Shown here piece by piece: positions 1 through 7,124 of a stretch of DNA of 15,850 bases. Made by a program: the position numbers and the translations under genes. The notes beneath the pieces are model-generated. The model made no database searches and was not told the DNA's origin. It worked only from the letters and a program-made list of their open reading frames with translations. This stretch comes from JASJBU01 sp965372385 (GTDB taxonomy: Bacteria > Pseudomonadota > Gammaproteobacteria > Chromatiales > Chromatiaceae): positions 1 through 15,850 of the forward strand of contig CBDVCD010000052.1 of assembly GCA_965372385.1 (NCBI GenBank). The letters are read 5' to 3'. Numbering within the stretch: the stretch's first letter is position 1; the number at the start of each line of letters is the position of its first letter.

Positions 1-111
1 GGGAGGCAGGAAGCCGGGAGCGACCTCTACCCCGTCCAACTGCAGATTCTAGGTTGATTTTTCACCAGCAGATAACAGCAACGGAAAACCAAGGAAATTC
101 AGATCTGATTG
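1..111. other. Window edge, no recognisable gene
   Basis: I see no convincing gene here. Frame 3 stays open from the window edge until a stop near base 140, but its translation resembles nothing I recognise and overlaps the next gene. Frame 1 stops at 55-57 and could be the last residues of an upstream gene. A MoxR-type AAA+ ATPase normally precedes a DUF58 gene in this kind of operon, but its C-terminus cannot be confirmed from so few bases. An AAGGA at 91-95 is the only ribosome-binding-like run and lies far (16 nt) from the preferred ATG of the next gene. Confidence 0.4.
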
Positions 112-1065
112 ATGGTCATGTTGACAGCCAACTCAAATAGTCAGGCAGCAGGTACCTCCATTGACCTGCCATCCCTGATCGCCCTGCGCGAAGAGGCCAG
201 ACGGCTCGATATCACCCCTCGCGGCAAGGTGCTGGCCACCCGCAGCGGGGGGCATCTGTCGCGCTTTCGCGGTCGTGGCATGGAGTTCGACGAATCCCGC
301 GTCTACCAGCCAGGGGACGATCCGCGCAACATGGACTGGCGGGTCACCGCCCGCGCCGGCAAGCCCCACGTCAAGCTGTTCCACGAGGAGCGTGAAAGGC
401 CAGTCTGGCTGATGGTGGACCTGGGCCCGTCCATGCGCTTCGGCACCCGGGTGGCCTTCAAGTCGATCATCGCGGCCCGTGCCGCGGCCTTGTTGGCCTG
501 GGCCGCGGCCGATAAAGGTGACCGGGTGGGTGGTCTGGTGTTCGATGAATCCCGCCGGTTCGAGCGCCGTCCTGTGGCCCGCACCCGTGGCCTGCTGCCC
601 CTGCTCAAGGCCCTCTCCGTGGACCCAATCCCGGGGGAGGAAGGGGGGCAACCCTCTCTCTCAGCGGCGGCCCAACAGTTGGTTCATCTGGTCCGTCCCG
701 GCAGCCTGGTGTTCCTGCTGAGCGACTTCGCCGGACTCAGCCGGGACGATGGCGCCTGGTTGGCCCGCCTGGGGGCCGGCAGCGAACTGGTGCTGGTACA
801 GATCTTCGATCCGCTGGAGGCGGCGGCCCCACCCCCGGGACGCTATCCAGTCACGGATGGCACCAGACGGGGCATGTTGGACACCCGCTCGGCGGTGGGG
901 CGCGAGGCATGGTACCGGCGCTTTTCGGAACATGTCTCTCTGTTGGAGGATCTCAGCCTGCGTCACCATGCCCATCTGATCAGCCTGCGCACCGACCAAC
1001 CGGTGGGTGAAACCCTGCAGCGGGGATTGCAGCCAAGAATCGGTCGTCGGGGAGCTATCCGATGA
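112..1065 (+). CDS. DUF58 domain protein of the MoxR/bat operon
   Basis: This is a DUF58-family protein of about 317 residues, the usual first partner after MoxR in bat-type operons. Its family signature is clear: an RGRGMEFDESRVYQPGDD motif near residues 55-70, followed by DPRNMDWRVTAR and KLFHEERERPVW, then a VWA-like half beginning with the MVDLGPSMRFG strand. This lacks the full DxSxS metal site, as is common for DUF58. The role is inferred: a cytosolic or membrane-associated client of a MoxR ATPase acting with the downstream VWA proteins. Starts are crowded (TTG 109, ATG 112, ATG 118) because a TGA sits at 106-108. ATG 112 is chosen without a well-placed Shine-Dalgarno. The stop overlaps the next ATG as ATGA, indicating translational coupling. 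Confidence 0.9.
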   Translation: MVMLTANSNSQAAGTSIDLPSLIALREEARRLDITPRGKVLATRSGGHLSRFRGRGMEFDESRVYQPGDDPRNMDWRVTARAGKPHVKLFHEERERPVWLMVDLGPSMRFGTRVAFKSIIAARAAALLAWAAADKGDRVGGLVFDESRRFERRPVARTRGLLPLLKALSVDPIPGEEGGQPSLSAAAQQLVHLVRPGSLVFLLSDFAGLSRDDGAWLARLGAGSELVLVQIFDPLEAAAPPPGRYPVTDGTRRGMLDTRSAVGREAWYRRFSEHVSLLEDLSLRHHAHLISLRTDQPVGETLQRGLQPRIGRRGAIR

Positions 1066-1568
1066 CCCCGACCGCCCCTGCCCAGACGATTGCCGAGCCG
1101 CTGGCCGATCTGCGCGGCTACCATCTGCCGGATGTGGTCTCCTGGTGGCCCCCGGCCCCCGGCTGGTGGCTGTTGACCCTCTTGCTCCTGAGCCTTGCCC
1201 TGGGACTGGTCTGGTGGGCACTGCGCCGGCGGCGTCGTCGCCTTGCCGCGCGTCTGGCCCGGCAGGAGTTGCAGACACTACGTGCAAACCTGGTGGCGGA
1301 TCGGGATAACATCGCGTTTGTCCGCGGCCTGTCACGGCTGCTGCGCCGTTTCGCCCTGGCCCGCTTTCCACCACGGGAGGTGGCGGGTCTGGTTGGCAAG
1401 CAGTGGCTCGCCTTCCTGGACGCCCACGGGGGCAACGGCCGCTTCCAGCAGAACCCCGGCAGCCTGTTGAGTGAGGCCCCCTATCGACCCGCGGTGGAGA
1501 TCCCGGCAGAGGAGCTGGCCGCCCTGGCGGAGGATTGGATTGTCCACAACCGGGAGGTGCGGGCATGA
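1062..1568 (+). CDS. DUF4381 family membrane protein
   Basis: This is a 168-residue protein matching the DUF4381 pattern. An N-terminal segment has the conserved-looking LRGYHLPDVVSWWPPAPGW stretch (about residues 18-36). One transmembrane helix spans about residues 34-54, followed by an Arg-rich stop-transfer patch (RRRRRR). A cytosolic helical domain comes next, with a FVRGLSRLLRRFALARFP run and a WLAFLD motif. The family occurs only as a small partner between DUF58 and VWA genes in such operons, and its biochemical role is unknown. It overlaps DUF58 by 4 nt (ATGA at 1062-1065), and its own TGA overlaps the ATG of the next gene (ATGA at 1565-1568), so the three genes are translated in series. 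Confidence 0.85.
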   Translation: MTPTAPAQTIAEPLADLRGYHLPDVVSWWPPAPGWWLLTLLLLSLALGLVWWALRRRRRRLAARLARQELQTLRANLVADRDNIAFVRGLSRLLRRFALARFPPREVAGLVGKQWLAFLDAHGGNGRFQQNPGSLLSEAPYRPAVEIPAEELAALAEDWIVHNREVRA

Positions 1569-2584
1569 TCAGCCTGGAGTGGCCCTGGGTACTGGCGATC
1601 CTGCCGCTGCCGCTGTTGGTGCGCTGGCTGCTGTCGGCGGAGCGTCCTCGCCTGGGCAGGGCCCTGCATCTGCCTTTCTATGAGGAACTGGCAAGTCTGG
1701 AGACGGGCAATCAGGCCCGCTTTGGCCGACTGCGTCATGCCCTGGCCTGGCTGGCCTGGCTGCTGCTGGTGCTGGCTGCCGCCCGGCCCCAGTGGCTGGG
1801 GGAGCCGGTAGCCCTGCCGGTCTCAGGCCGTGATCTGATGCTGGCGGTGGATATCTCCGGTTCCATGCAGCGGGAGGACTATCAGTTGAGCAACCGGCTG
1901 GTGAACCGCCTGGAGGTGGTGAAGGCGGTGGCGGGCCGCTTCATCGAGCGGCGTGAAGGGGATCGGCTGGGGCTGATCCTGTTCGGTAGCCGCGCCTATC
2001 TGCAGACCCCGCTGACCTATGATCGCACCACGGTGCAGAGCCTGTTACAGGAGTCGGTGATCGGTCTGGCGGGGCGGGAGACCGCCATCGGCGATGCCAT
2101 GGCCCTGGCAGTCAAACGCTTGCGGGATCAACCCGAGGACAACCGGGTGTTGATCCTGCTCACGGACGGCGCCAATACCGCTGGTAACATCGCCCCGCTG
2201 GATGCTGCCCGGCTCGCGGCCCTGGCCAGGGTACGGGTCTACACCGTCGGCATCGGCGGCGGGCCGGTGGGGGTGCGCAGCCCCTTCGGCATGCTCATGC
2301 AGCAGGCCTCCGATCTGGATCCGGCCACTTTGCAGGCGATCGCCAGGGAGACCGGCGGAGGTTATTTTCAGGCCACCGACACCGGACAGCTCGAACAGGT
2401 CTACGCTGAACTGGACCGGCTGGAACCCAGCATCCGCGACACCCGTAGCTACCGTCCCATGCAGGCCCTGTTCGTCTGGCCGGCTGGCTTGGTCCTGCTG
2501 ATCACCATCGGGCTCGCCCTGGGCGCCTTGCCGCATCGGCTAAGGGCAACCTCCAGCGAGGAGAGGTTTCATGATGCCGCTTGA
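1565..2584 (+). CDS. batA: BatA-like von Willebrand factor A (VWA) membrane protein
   Basis: This is a 339-residue membrane-anchored VWA protein. Hydrophobic segments lie at about residues 5-23 and 58-73. The VWA domain then begins with LMLAVDISGSMQ, giving a complete MIDAS DxSxS motif (D96, S98, S100), with a RETAIGDAMALA threonine loop and an ILLTDGAN aspartate strand further on. A last transmembrane helix sits near residues 305-328. This two-helix / VWA / one-helix layout is typical of BatA. The VWA domain should face the periplasm and bind a divalent metal for protein contacts. The ATG at 1565 is chosen over a further upstream TTG (1535) because it forms the ATGA overlap with the preceding stop and gives a clean N-terminal helix. 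Confidence 0.9.
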   Translation: MISLEWPWVLAILPLPLLVRWLLSAERPRLGRALHLPFYEELASLETGNQARFGRLRHALAWLAWLLLVLAAARPQWLGEPVALPVSGRDLMLAVDISGSMQREDYQLSNRLVNRLEVVKAVAGRFIERREGDRLGLILFGSRAYLQTPLTYDRTTVQSLLQESVIGLAGRETAIGDAMALAVKRLRDQPEDNRVLILLTDGANTAGNIAPLDAARLAALARVRVYTVGIGGGPVGVRSPFGMLMQQASDLDPATLQAIARETGGGYFQATDTGQLEQVYAELDRLEPSIRDTRSYRPMQALFVWPAGLVLLITIGLALGALPHRLRATSSEERFHDAA

Positions 2585-4433
2585 GTTTCATCTGCTCCGG
2601 CCCCTCTGGTTGTTGCTGCTCATCCCCCTGTTGCTCCTGCTGTGGCGGTTGCACCGCGCCCATGGGGATGGCAATGCCTGGCAGGGTGTGGTGGATGCCC
2701 ACCTGTTGCCGCGTCTGCTCAGCGAGGATACCGGTCGTACCCGTCGCCTGCCGTTGTTTCTGCTGGCCCTGGGCTGGATGCTGGGGGTGGTGGCCCTGGC
2801 CGGCCCCACCTGGGAGCGGCTGCCGCAACCCGTTTACCAGGCTCAGGCCTATCGAGTGATGCTGCTGGATCTTTCACCCAGCATGAACGCCAGCGATATT
2901 CCACCTTCCCGACTGGCCCATGCCCGTTTCGAGCTGCTGGACCTGCTCGGCAAGGTAAAGGAGGGTCAGACCGCCCTGCTGGCCTACGGGGCCGAGGCCT
3001 TCCTGGTCTCCCCGTTGACCAGCGATACCGCTACCATCGCGGCCCAGGTGCCCAGTCTGGAGAGCGGACTGCTGCCGGTAGCGGGGTCCAAACGCACCGA
3101 TCTGGCCCTGGCCCAGGCCGGTGAGCTGTTGCGTCAGGCCGGCGCTCCGAATGGAGAGGTGATCCTCATCACTGACGGGCTGGTGCATCCCACCGCGGCG
3201 TATGAGGCGGTTCGTGCTCTAGGGAAGGAGGGTTACTCTGTCTCGGTACTCGGGGTTGGCAGCGCCAAGGGCGCACCTGTCCCGTTGGCCGATGGGGGTT
3301 TTCTGAAGGATGCCGATGGCGCCATCCTGCTGCCGAAGCTGGATGCCGATGGACTGAGCGAATTGGCCAGGCTGGGCGGGGGGCGCTATGTCACCGCGGG
3401 ACCGGACGACCGGGATGTGGAGCTGCTGATCCCTGCCGATCAACCGGGTCTTACCCAAGGCGCCGAACAGCAGGAGACCAAGACGGATCAGTGGCGGGAG
3501 CTTGGCCCCTGGCTGTTGTTGATGTTACTGCCCTTGGCCGCACTCGGTTTCCGTCGTGGCTGGTTGAGTCCCTTGCTGTTGGTGCTGTTCCTCTTGCCAC
3601 CTCCGGATGCCCAGGCCTTCGGTTGGCGGGATCTGTGGCTGCGTCCCGACCAGCAGGCGGCCCGCGCCTTTGCCAGCGGTGATCCCCGGCAGGCAGCCCA
3701 GACCTTCCAACGCCCCGATTGGCGGGCGGCGGCGCAATACTCCGCCGGGGACTATTCTCAGGCGCTGGAGACCCTGCAGCAGGCCGATGACTCGGAGAGC
3801 GGGTACAATAAAGGCAATGCCCTGGCTATGCTGGGCGAGTTGGAGGAGGCCATCGCCGAGTATGACCGGGTGCTGACGAAGGATCCACAACAGACGGATG
3901 CCCGCTACAACCGGGAGTTGCTGCAGAGGCTGCTGGATCAGCAGAAGCAACAGCAACAGGACCCGTCCGGCGGACAGGAGCAACAGGCGCAGAATCAGTC
4001 CCAGTCCGACCCGTCGAATGGGGAGGATGGCCAGGAGCAACAGCAGGCCGGTGAGGAGAATCAGCAGGAGGAAGGAGAGCCCGGTGACCAGCAGCAGGAT
4101 CAGACTCAGGACAAGGTTGGGCAGCAGCCGGCGGACCGTCGGCAAGAGCAGGAAACGGAGGCCAGTAAACCGCAACAGGGCAGCCAGCAGGAGCAGCCTG
4201 CCCAGAGGCAGAAGACAGAGTCCACCAGAGAAGAGCCGGGGCTTGCCGATCTGCTGGAGAGTGAACCATCCCAGGCAGTGAGCGGTCAGCTGACTGCCGA
4301 CGAGGAGAGTGAAATCAACCCAGAGGATCGTCAAGCCATGGAGCAGATGCTGCGGCGGGTGGAGGACGACCCAGCGGGACTGTTGCGCCAGCGTTTTCTG
4401 CTGCAGCATCTGCGCCGTAGTGGGCGGCTTTAG
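2571..4433 (+). CDS. BatB-BatC fusion: VWA + TPR protein with Gln/Glu-rich tail
   Basis: This 620-residue protein combines what are separate BatB and BatC proteins in some bacteria. Two N-terminal hydrophobic helices (about 9-27 and 60-78) precede a VWA domain opening with VMLLDLSPSM, a complete MIDAS (D100, S102, S104), with SKRTDLALAQ and VILITDG further in. Two hydrophobic segments follow around 310-345, then a TPR region (about 355-445, with DWRAAAQYSAGDYSQALETL and YNKGNALAMLGELEEAIAEY). A low-complexity Gln/Glu/Asp tail follows (about 450-580), then a short conserved-looking end (QAMEQMLRRVEDDPAGLLRQ). The gene overlaps batA by 14 nt. GAGGAGAGG at 2558-2566 is a strong ribosome site serving ATG 2571 or the adjacent ATG 2574. 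The topology suggests a periplasmic VWA and TPR scaffold for BatD or client proteins. Confidence 0.9.
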   Translation: MMPLEFHLLRPLWLLLLIPLLLLLWRLHRAHGDGNAWQGVVDAHLLPRLLSEDTGRTRRLPLFLLALGWMLGVVALAGPTWERLPQPVYQAQAYRVMLLDLSPSMNASDIPPSRLAHARFELLDLLGKVKEGQTALLAYGAEAFLVSPLTSDTATIAAQVPSLESGLLPVAGSKRTDLALAQAGELLRQAGAPNGEVILITDGLVHPTAAYEAVRALGKEGYSVSVLGVGSAKGAPVPLADGGFLKDADGAILLPKLDADGLSELARLGGGRYVTAGPDDRDVELLIPADQPGLTQGAEQQETKTDQWRELGPWLLLMLLPLAALGFRRGWLSPLLLVLFLLPPPDAQAFGWRDLWLRPDQQAARAFASGDPRQAAQTFQRPDWRAAAQYSAGDYSQALETLQQADDSESGYNKGNALAMLGELEEAIAEYDRVLTKDPQQTDARYNRELLQRLLDQQKQQQQDPSGGQEQQAQNQSQSDPSNGEDGQEQQQAGEENQQEEGEPGDQQQDQTQDKVGQQPADRRQEQETEASKPQQGSQQEQPAQRQKTESTREEPGLADLLESEPSQAVSGQLTADEESEINPEDRQAMEQMLRRVEDDPAGLLRQRFLLQHLRRSGRL

Positions 4434-4455
4434 TGAGATGAGAGAGATGAGAATA

Positions 4456-6303
4456 ATGATTCGAGCCTGTATCCAGGCACCGTTCCTGGCGGGGCTGATC
4501 TTTATATTGGGCTGGAGCCAGGCCCAGGCGGGCGGTCTCGAGGCCCGGCTCGATCGCACCCGGGTGGCGGAAGGAGAGACGGTGATCCTCAACCTGTCGG
4601 CATCCGGGGATACCCAGGGTACCCCGGACCTCTCTCCGTTGGCGCAGGATTTCGATGTACTCAATCAGAGTCAGAGCACCCACATGAGCTTCATCAACGG
4701 CAGTGGCAGTACCACCCGGGAGTGGCAACTGGTGCTGGCCCCCAAGCGTAACGGCAGGCTGACGCTGCCCGCGCTGCGGCTGGGCAGTGCCATCAGCCAA
4801 AGTCAGATCCTGGAGGTGGTCCCGGCGGATCAGGCGGCCAAGCTGGGCCAGTCCCGACCGGTGTTGCTGGAGGTGGAGGCGGGGCCCGAAAGCCCCTATG
4901 TGCAGGGTCAGGTGATCTACACGGTGCGGGTGCTCGCGCGGGTCCAACTGCACCAGGCAGGCCTCAGTGAGCCTCAGGCCGGGGATGCCATCGTGGAGCA
5001 TCTGGGAGAGGACAAGAGCTATACCAGTTATCGGGACGGTCAGCAGTACACTGTCATCGAGCGTCGCTATGCCATCTTCCCCCAACACAGTGGCAAGCTC
5101 GAGATCGAACCACCCCTGCTCTCCGCGCGGATTCCGCAGCAGGGCAAGCGCCGCCAAAGCCTGCATGAGCAGTTTTTCGGGCGGGATCCCTTCGGGAGCA
5201 TGGGCGGGATCTTTCAGCAGACCCGCCCGGTACAGCTACGCGGAAAAAAACTATCTCTCGAAGTTAAGCCTCAGCCAACCGTTGCCCCAACCCCTTGGCT
5301 GCCAGCTGAATCCCTGACCCTATCCGAGGACTGGTCCCCCGGTCTGGCGGAGTGGCGGGTCGGTGAGCCGGTGACCCGCAGTATCGCGATCACCGCCCAG
5401 GGACTCACCGCCAGCCAGCTGCCGGACCTGACAGCACCGGTACCGGCAGGGATCAAGGTTTACCAGGATAAGGCCCAGAGCGAAACCCGGGCGGAGGTCG
5501 ATACCCTGGTGGCGCAGAAGGTCCTGAAGGCGGCCCTGGTGCCATCCCGGGAAGGGGAGCTTACCCTGCCCGAGGTCCGTCTTGCCTGGTGGGATACCGT
5601 AACTGACCAACTGCGCATCGCCTCCCTGCCGGCACGCACGCTGCATGTGTTGCCGCCGCGCTCGGGCTCATCGGCCCAGAATCCGCTCAGTCAATCGCCT
5701 GCTCCGGTATCACCGAAGCAGGCGGTCCAGGGGCATACAGGAACAATCACCGCGTCTTTGCCCCAGGTTGACGCGAAACCCGCCAGCGACCCGGTAGCCA
5801 GCCTCGGCCTGGAGTTGATCGAGGATTCACCTCTGCCTGCCGGCTACTGGCCCTGGATCTCCGCCGGCCTGGCCCTGGGCTGGCTGCTTACCCTCGGTTT
5901 GTGGTGGCGCAGCCGCGGCAGTGTGCGCATACCTGCCGCAACGGCCGGGGAAGCAGAGACCTTGTCCCGGCCCAACCTGGGAAAACTCCGCAATCAAGTG
6001 CAACAGGCTTGTAACGCCAATGACCCCAGGCAGGCCCGCGCTAGGCTGCTGGAATGGGCTGTCGGTCGCTGGCCTGACGAGCCGCCCCGCCGGCTGGAGG
6101 CCTTGGCGCAAAGGCTGGGTGGCGAGGCGGCGGGAGCCTTGTCCGAGCTGGATAGAAGGCTCTACGCGGTGAACCCAGGTGACTGGCAGGGCACTAGGGC
6201 CTGGGATAGGCTGGCAGGGGTGCTGACAGGCGAGAAGGAGAAAAAAGCAGCCAGTTGGGAAGACGCGCCATTACCAGCGCTTTATCCTCGAACACCAGCC
6301 TGA
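4456..6303 (+). CDS. batD: BatD-like protein (oxygen tolerance family)
   Basis: This is a BatD-family protein of about 615 residues that closes the bat operon. It starts with a signal peptide (hydrophobic APFLAGLIFILGW, probable cleavage after SQAQA). A first beta-rich domain follows, with the family-typical LEARLDRTRVAEGETVILNL opening. Further Ig-like repeats extend to about residue 440. A single transmembrane helix (YWPWISAGLALGWLLTLGLW, about residues 459-478) is followed by a cytosolic helical tail of about 130 residues. The protein is therefore mostly periplasmic and probably contacts the VWA partners. The start is uncertain: ATGs at 4438, 4447 and 4456 are in frame, and the last has a GAGAG at 4442-4446 with 9-nt spacing. 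The frame stays open further upstream over the end of the previous gene, but that extension would bury the signal peptide, so it is rejected. Confidence 0.88.
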   Translation: MIRACIQAPFLAGLIFILGWSQAQAGGLEARLDRTRVAEGETVILNLSASGDTQGTPDLSPLAQDFDVLNQSQSTHMSFINGSGSTTREWQLVLAPKRNGRLTLPALRLGSAISQSQILEVVPADQAAKLGQSRPVLLEVEAGPESPYVQGQVIYTVRVLARVQLHQAGLSEPQAGDAIVEHLGEDKSYTSYRDGQQYTVIERRYAIFPQHSGKLEIEPPLLSARIPQQGKRRQSLHEQFFGRDPFGSMGGIFQQTRPVQLRGKKLSLEVKPQPTVAPTPWLPAESLTLSEDWSPGLAEWRVGEPVTRSIAITAQGLTASQLPDLTAPVPAGIKVYQDKAQSETRAEVDTLVAQKVLKAALVPSREGELTLPEVRLAWWDTVTDQLRIASLPARTLHVLPPRSGSSAQNPLSQSPAPVSPKQAVQGHTGTITASLPQVDAKPASDPVASLGLELIEDSPLPAGYWPWISAGLALGWLLTLGLWWRSRGSVRIPAATAGEAETLSRPNLGKLRNQVQQACNANDPRQARARLLEWAVGRWPDEPPRRLEALAQRLGGEAAGALSELDRRLYAVNPGDWQGTRAWDRLAGVLTGEKEKKAASWEDAPLPALYPRTPA

Positions 6304-6357
6304 GCTGTACGGGATTCACCCAGATCTACGCTTGGCGTTACCGGTAAAAAGAAGATC

Positions 6358-6792
6358 ATGAGCATTGAATACAAAATTGACGCACCGAATGATATGAAAA
6401 TGGTGAGCTACAGTTGCCTGCTTTTATTAGCCGTTATACTTTTGGGTGGCTGCAAAGAGGGTATCTCTGCTGCTACCCAGGACCCTCGATCCGCGGTGCA
6501 GAATGCGGTTGACTCAAATGGGCTGATTTCATCCAAGGTGCCTCCAATGCCGGTTACAGAGACCTTTACCATTACCGGGACAGTCGCTTACGTTGAAATC
6601 GAGGGTGGTTTTTTTGCCATTCATGCGGATGATGGCAGAAGGTACGACCCGATCAATCTCTCCGAGCATTTCAGACATGATGGTCTTAAAGTAAAGATCA
6701 ATGCCAGGTTAAAGAAGGATGCGGTGAGTTTTCACATGTATGGGTTGATCATTGAGATTATTGACATCGAGGCCCGTGAGACGGAGAAATAA
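6358..6792 (+). CDS. Small predicted lipoprotein with OB-fold-like domain
   Basis: This is a hypothetical protein of 144 residues, not recognised by name. A hydrophobic stretch ends in a lipobox (LLGGC, Cys32), so processing by signal peptidase II and outer- or inner-membrane anchoring is expected. The mature C-terminal part (about 68-140) contains TITGTVAYVEIEGGFFAIHA, DDGRRYDPINL and FRHDGLKVKINARLKKD. This beta-strand pattern is reminiscent of small OB-fold lipoprotein families, but the ligand is unknown. ATG 6358 has an AAGAAG just upstream. ATG 6394 would give a more standard signal peptide length (Cys at 20) but lacks a ribosome site. The gene sits 54 nt after batD with no clear terminator between, and its base composition looks more AT-rich than the bat genes, so it may be a separate acquisition. 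Confidence 0.7.
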   Translation: MSIEYKIDAPNDMKMVSYSCLLLLAVILLGGCKEGISAATQDPRSAVQNAVDSNGLISSKVPPMPVTETFTITGTVAYVEIEGGFFAIHADDGRRYDPINLSEHFRHDGLKVKINARLKKDAVSFHMYGLIIEIIDIEARETEK

Positions 6793-6825
6793 GATTAGGT
6801 AAGTTAGGGCCGCGTATAGGTCCCG

Positions 6826-6854
6826 TCTGCACGAGGCAGGCCTCGTCAGGCAGA
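6826..6854. repeat. Interrupted inverted repeat (hairpin)
   Basis: TCTGC-ACGAGG, a 4-nt loop CAGG, then CCTCGT and, after a 3-nt bulge (CAG), GCAGA. The arms pair perfectly apart from the bulge, giving an 11-bp stem. It lies 34 nt after the lipoprotein stop. No T-run follows, so a Rho-independent terminator is only a weak possibility. Confidence 0.6.
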
Positions 6855-6879
6855 TATCAAACCAGGGCGCTGCCTAAGC

Positions 6880-6895
6880 CTCCCCCCGTGGGGAG
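6880..6895. repeat. Short G/C hairpin
   Basis: CTCCCC, loop CCGT, GGGGAG: a 6-bp perfect stem directly before the large palindrome. The surrounding text resembles the widespread intergenic CTCCCC...GGGGAGAGGG repeats, but family membership cannot be tested from one copy. Confidence 0.5.
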
Positions 6896-6906
6896 AGGGA
6901 ACTCAT

Positions 6907-6960
6907 GTAGCCTGGGTGGAGCTTGCGGAACCCGGATTTCGCAAGCTCCACCCAGGCTAC
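6907..6960. repeat. 54-bp long palindrome, REP-like
   Basis: The outer 21 bases of each arm are perfectly complementary (left arm GTAGCCTGGGTGGAGCTTGCG, cited as positions 6907-6927; right arm 6940-6960). The pairing continues through one G-T wobble and two A-T pairs to a 6-nt loop CCCGGA, for a 24-bp stem. Palindromes that begin GTAGCC and carry a CCCGGATT core are, from memory, a common dispersed intergenic repeat type in gammaproteobacteria (REP/MITE-like). Only one copy is in this window, so its dispersal is not shown here. Confidence 0.85.
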
Positions 6961-6998
6961 TGATTTGAACATCCGCAATTCGCCGAGAATCTGTAGGA

Positions 6999-7013
6999 CG
7001 GCAATGCTTGCCG
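6999..7013. repeat. Short inverted repeat
   Basis: CGGCAA, loop TGC, TTGCCG: a perfect 6-bp stem with a 3-nt loop, between the long palindrome and the jet promoter region. Function unknown; it may be a fragment of another dispersed repeat. Confidence 0.5.
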
Positions 7014-7037
7014 CCAAAATCCATGGCTAGGAGGTAA

Positions 7038-7063
7038 CTGAAGATATGGATACCTATCTTCAG
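7038..7063. repeat. 26-nt inverted repeat upstream of jet promoter region
   Basis: CTGAAGATA and TATCTTCAG form a perfect 9-bp stem around the 8-nt centre TGGATACC, which can itself add a GG-CC closure. It lies directly before the AT-rich stretch and could be a regulator site or the end of a mobile repeat. Confidence 0.6.
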
Positions 7064-7066
7064 ATA

Positions 7067-7103
7067 ACAATTTAATTGTGACATTATCTTAGACAGTTAG
7101 AAT
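7067..7103 (+). promoter_or_regulatory. Candidate jet operon promoter with overlapping operator-like dyad
   Basis: A perfect 13-bp dyad, ACAATT-T-AATTGT, lies at 7067-7079. It overlaps a possible -35 box TTGTGA (7076-7081; 4 of 6 matches to TTGACA). A 16-nt spacer separates this from TAGAAT (7098-7103; 5 of 6 matches to TATAAT). Transcription would start near 7110, just before jetA. A repressor on the dyad would cover the -35. Both the promoter and the operator are inferences from pattern only; no regulator gene is adjacent. Confidence 0.35.
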
Positions 7104-7124
7104 TTACCCAATCCATTTCTACTG

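Larger units (their letters stand above)
6793..7124. other. 332-nt intergenic region rich in palindromes
   Basis: This gap between the lipoprotein gene and jetA holds no credible gene. It contains five hairpin-capable inverted repeats in about 240 bases (6826-6854, 6880-6895, 6907-6960, 6999-7013, 7038-7063), then an AT-rich stretch from about 7064 with a candidate promoter and operator for the jet operon. None of the hairpins is followed by a clear T-run, so an intrinsic terminator is not supported, although the first hairpin could slow transcription from the bat side. Confidence 0.75.

Noticed and set aside
661..1566. 301-codon minus-strand open frame, Pro/Arg-rich
   Set aside because: Lies opposite DUF58 and DUF4381 genes; its composition is what high G+C antisense frames give, with no recognisable domain.
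4309..4455. Longer N-terminus for batD starting at 4309
   Set aside because: It would overlap the end of the BatB-BatC gene by over 100 bases in another frame and bury the signal peptide behind a Cys-rich stretch typical of an out-of-frame translation.
3525..4664. 379-codon open frame on the minus strand
   Set aside because: It is the antisense of the Gln/Glu-rich part of the BatB-BatC gene and translates to Leu-rich low complexity; the plus-strand frame has clear VWA and TPR domains.
6826..6854. Intrinsic terminator after the lipoprotein gene
   Set aside because: The hairpin is good but followed by ATATCAAACC, not a T-run, so it is listed only as an inverted repeat.
6826..7063. CRISPR array or tandem repeat
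   Set aside because: The palindromes differ from each other in sequence and size and are not evenly spaced; no repeat-spacer pattern exists in the window.
6857..7084. 75-codon minus-strand open frame across the palindromes
   Set aside because: It is built from the intergenic repeats (PLPTGGG-type text) and has no family resemblance or ribosome site.
7067..7090. lac-operator-like sequence (GATAACAATT and AATTGTGA)
   Set aside because: Both halves of the lac operator text occur but in the reverse order around the dyad, and no LacI-type regulator or sugar gene is near; similarity is taken as chance.
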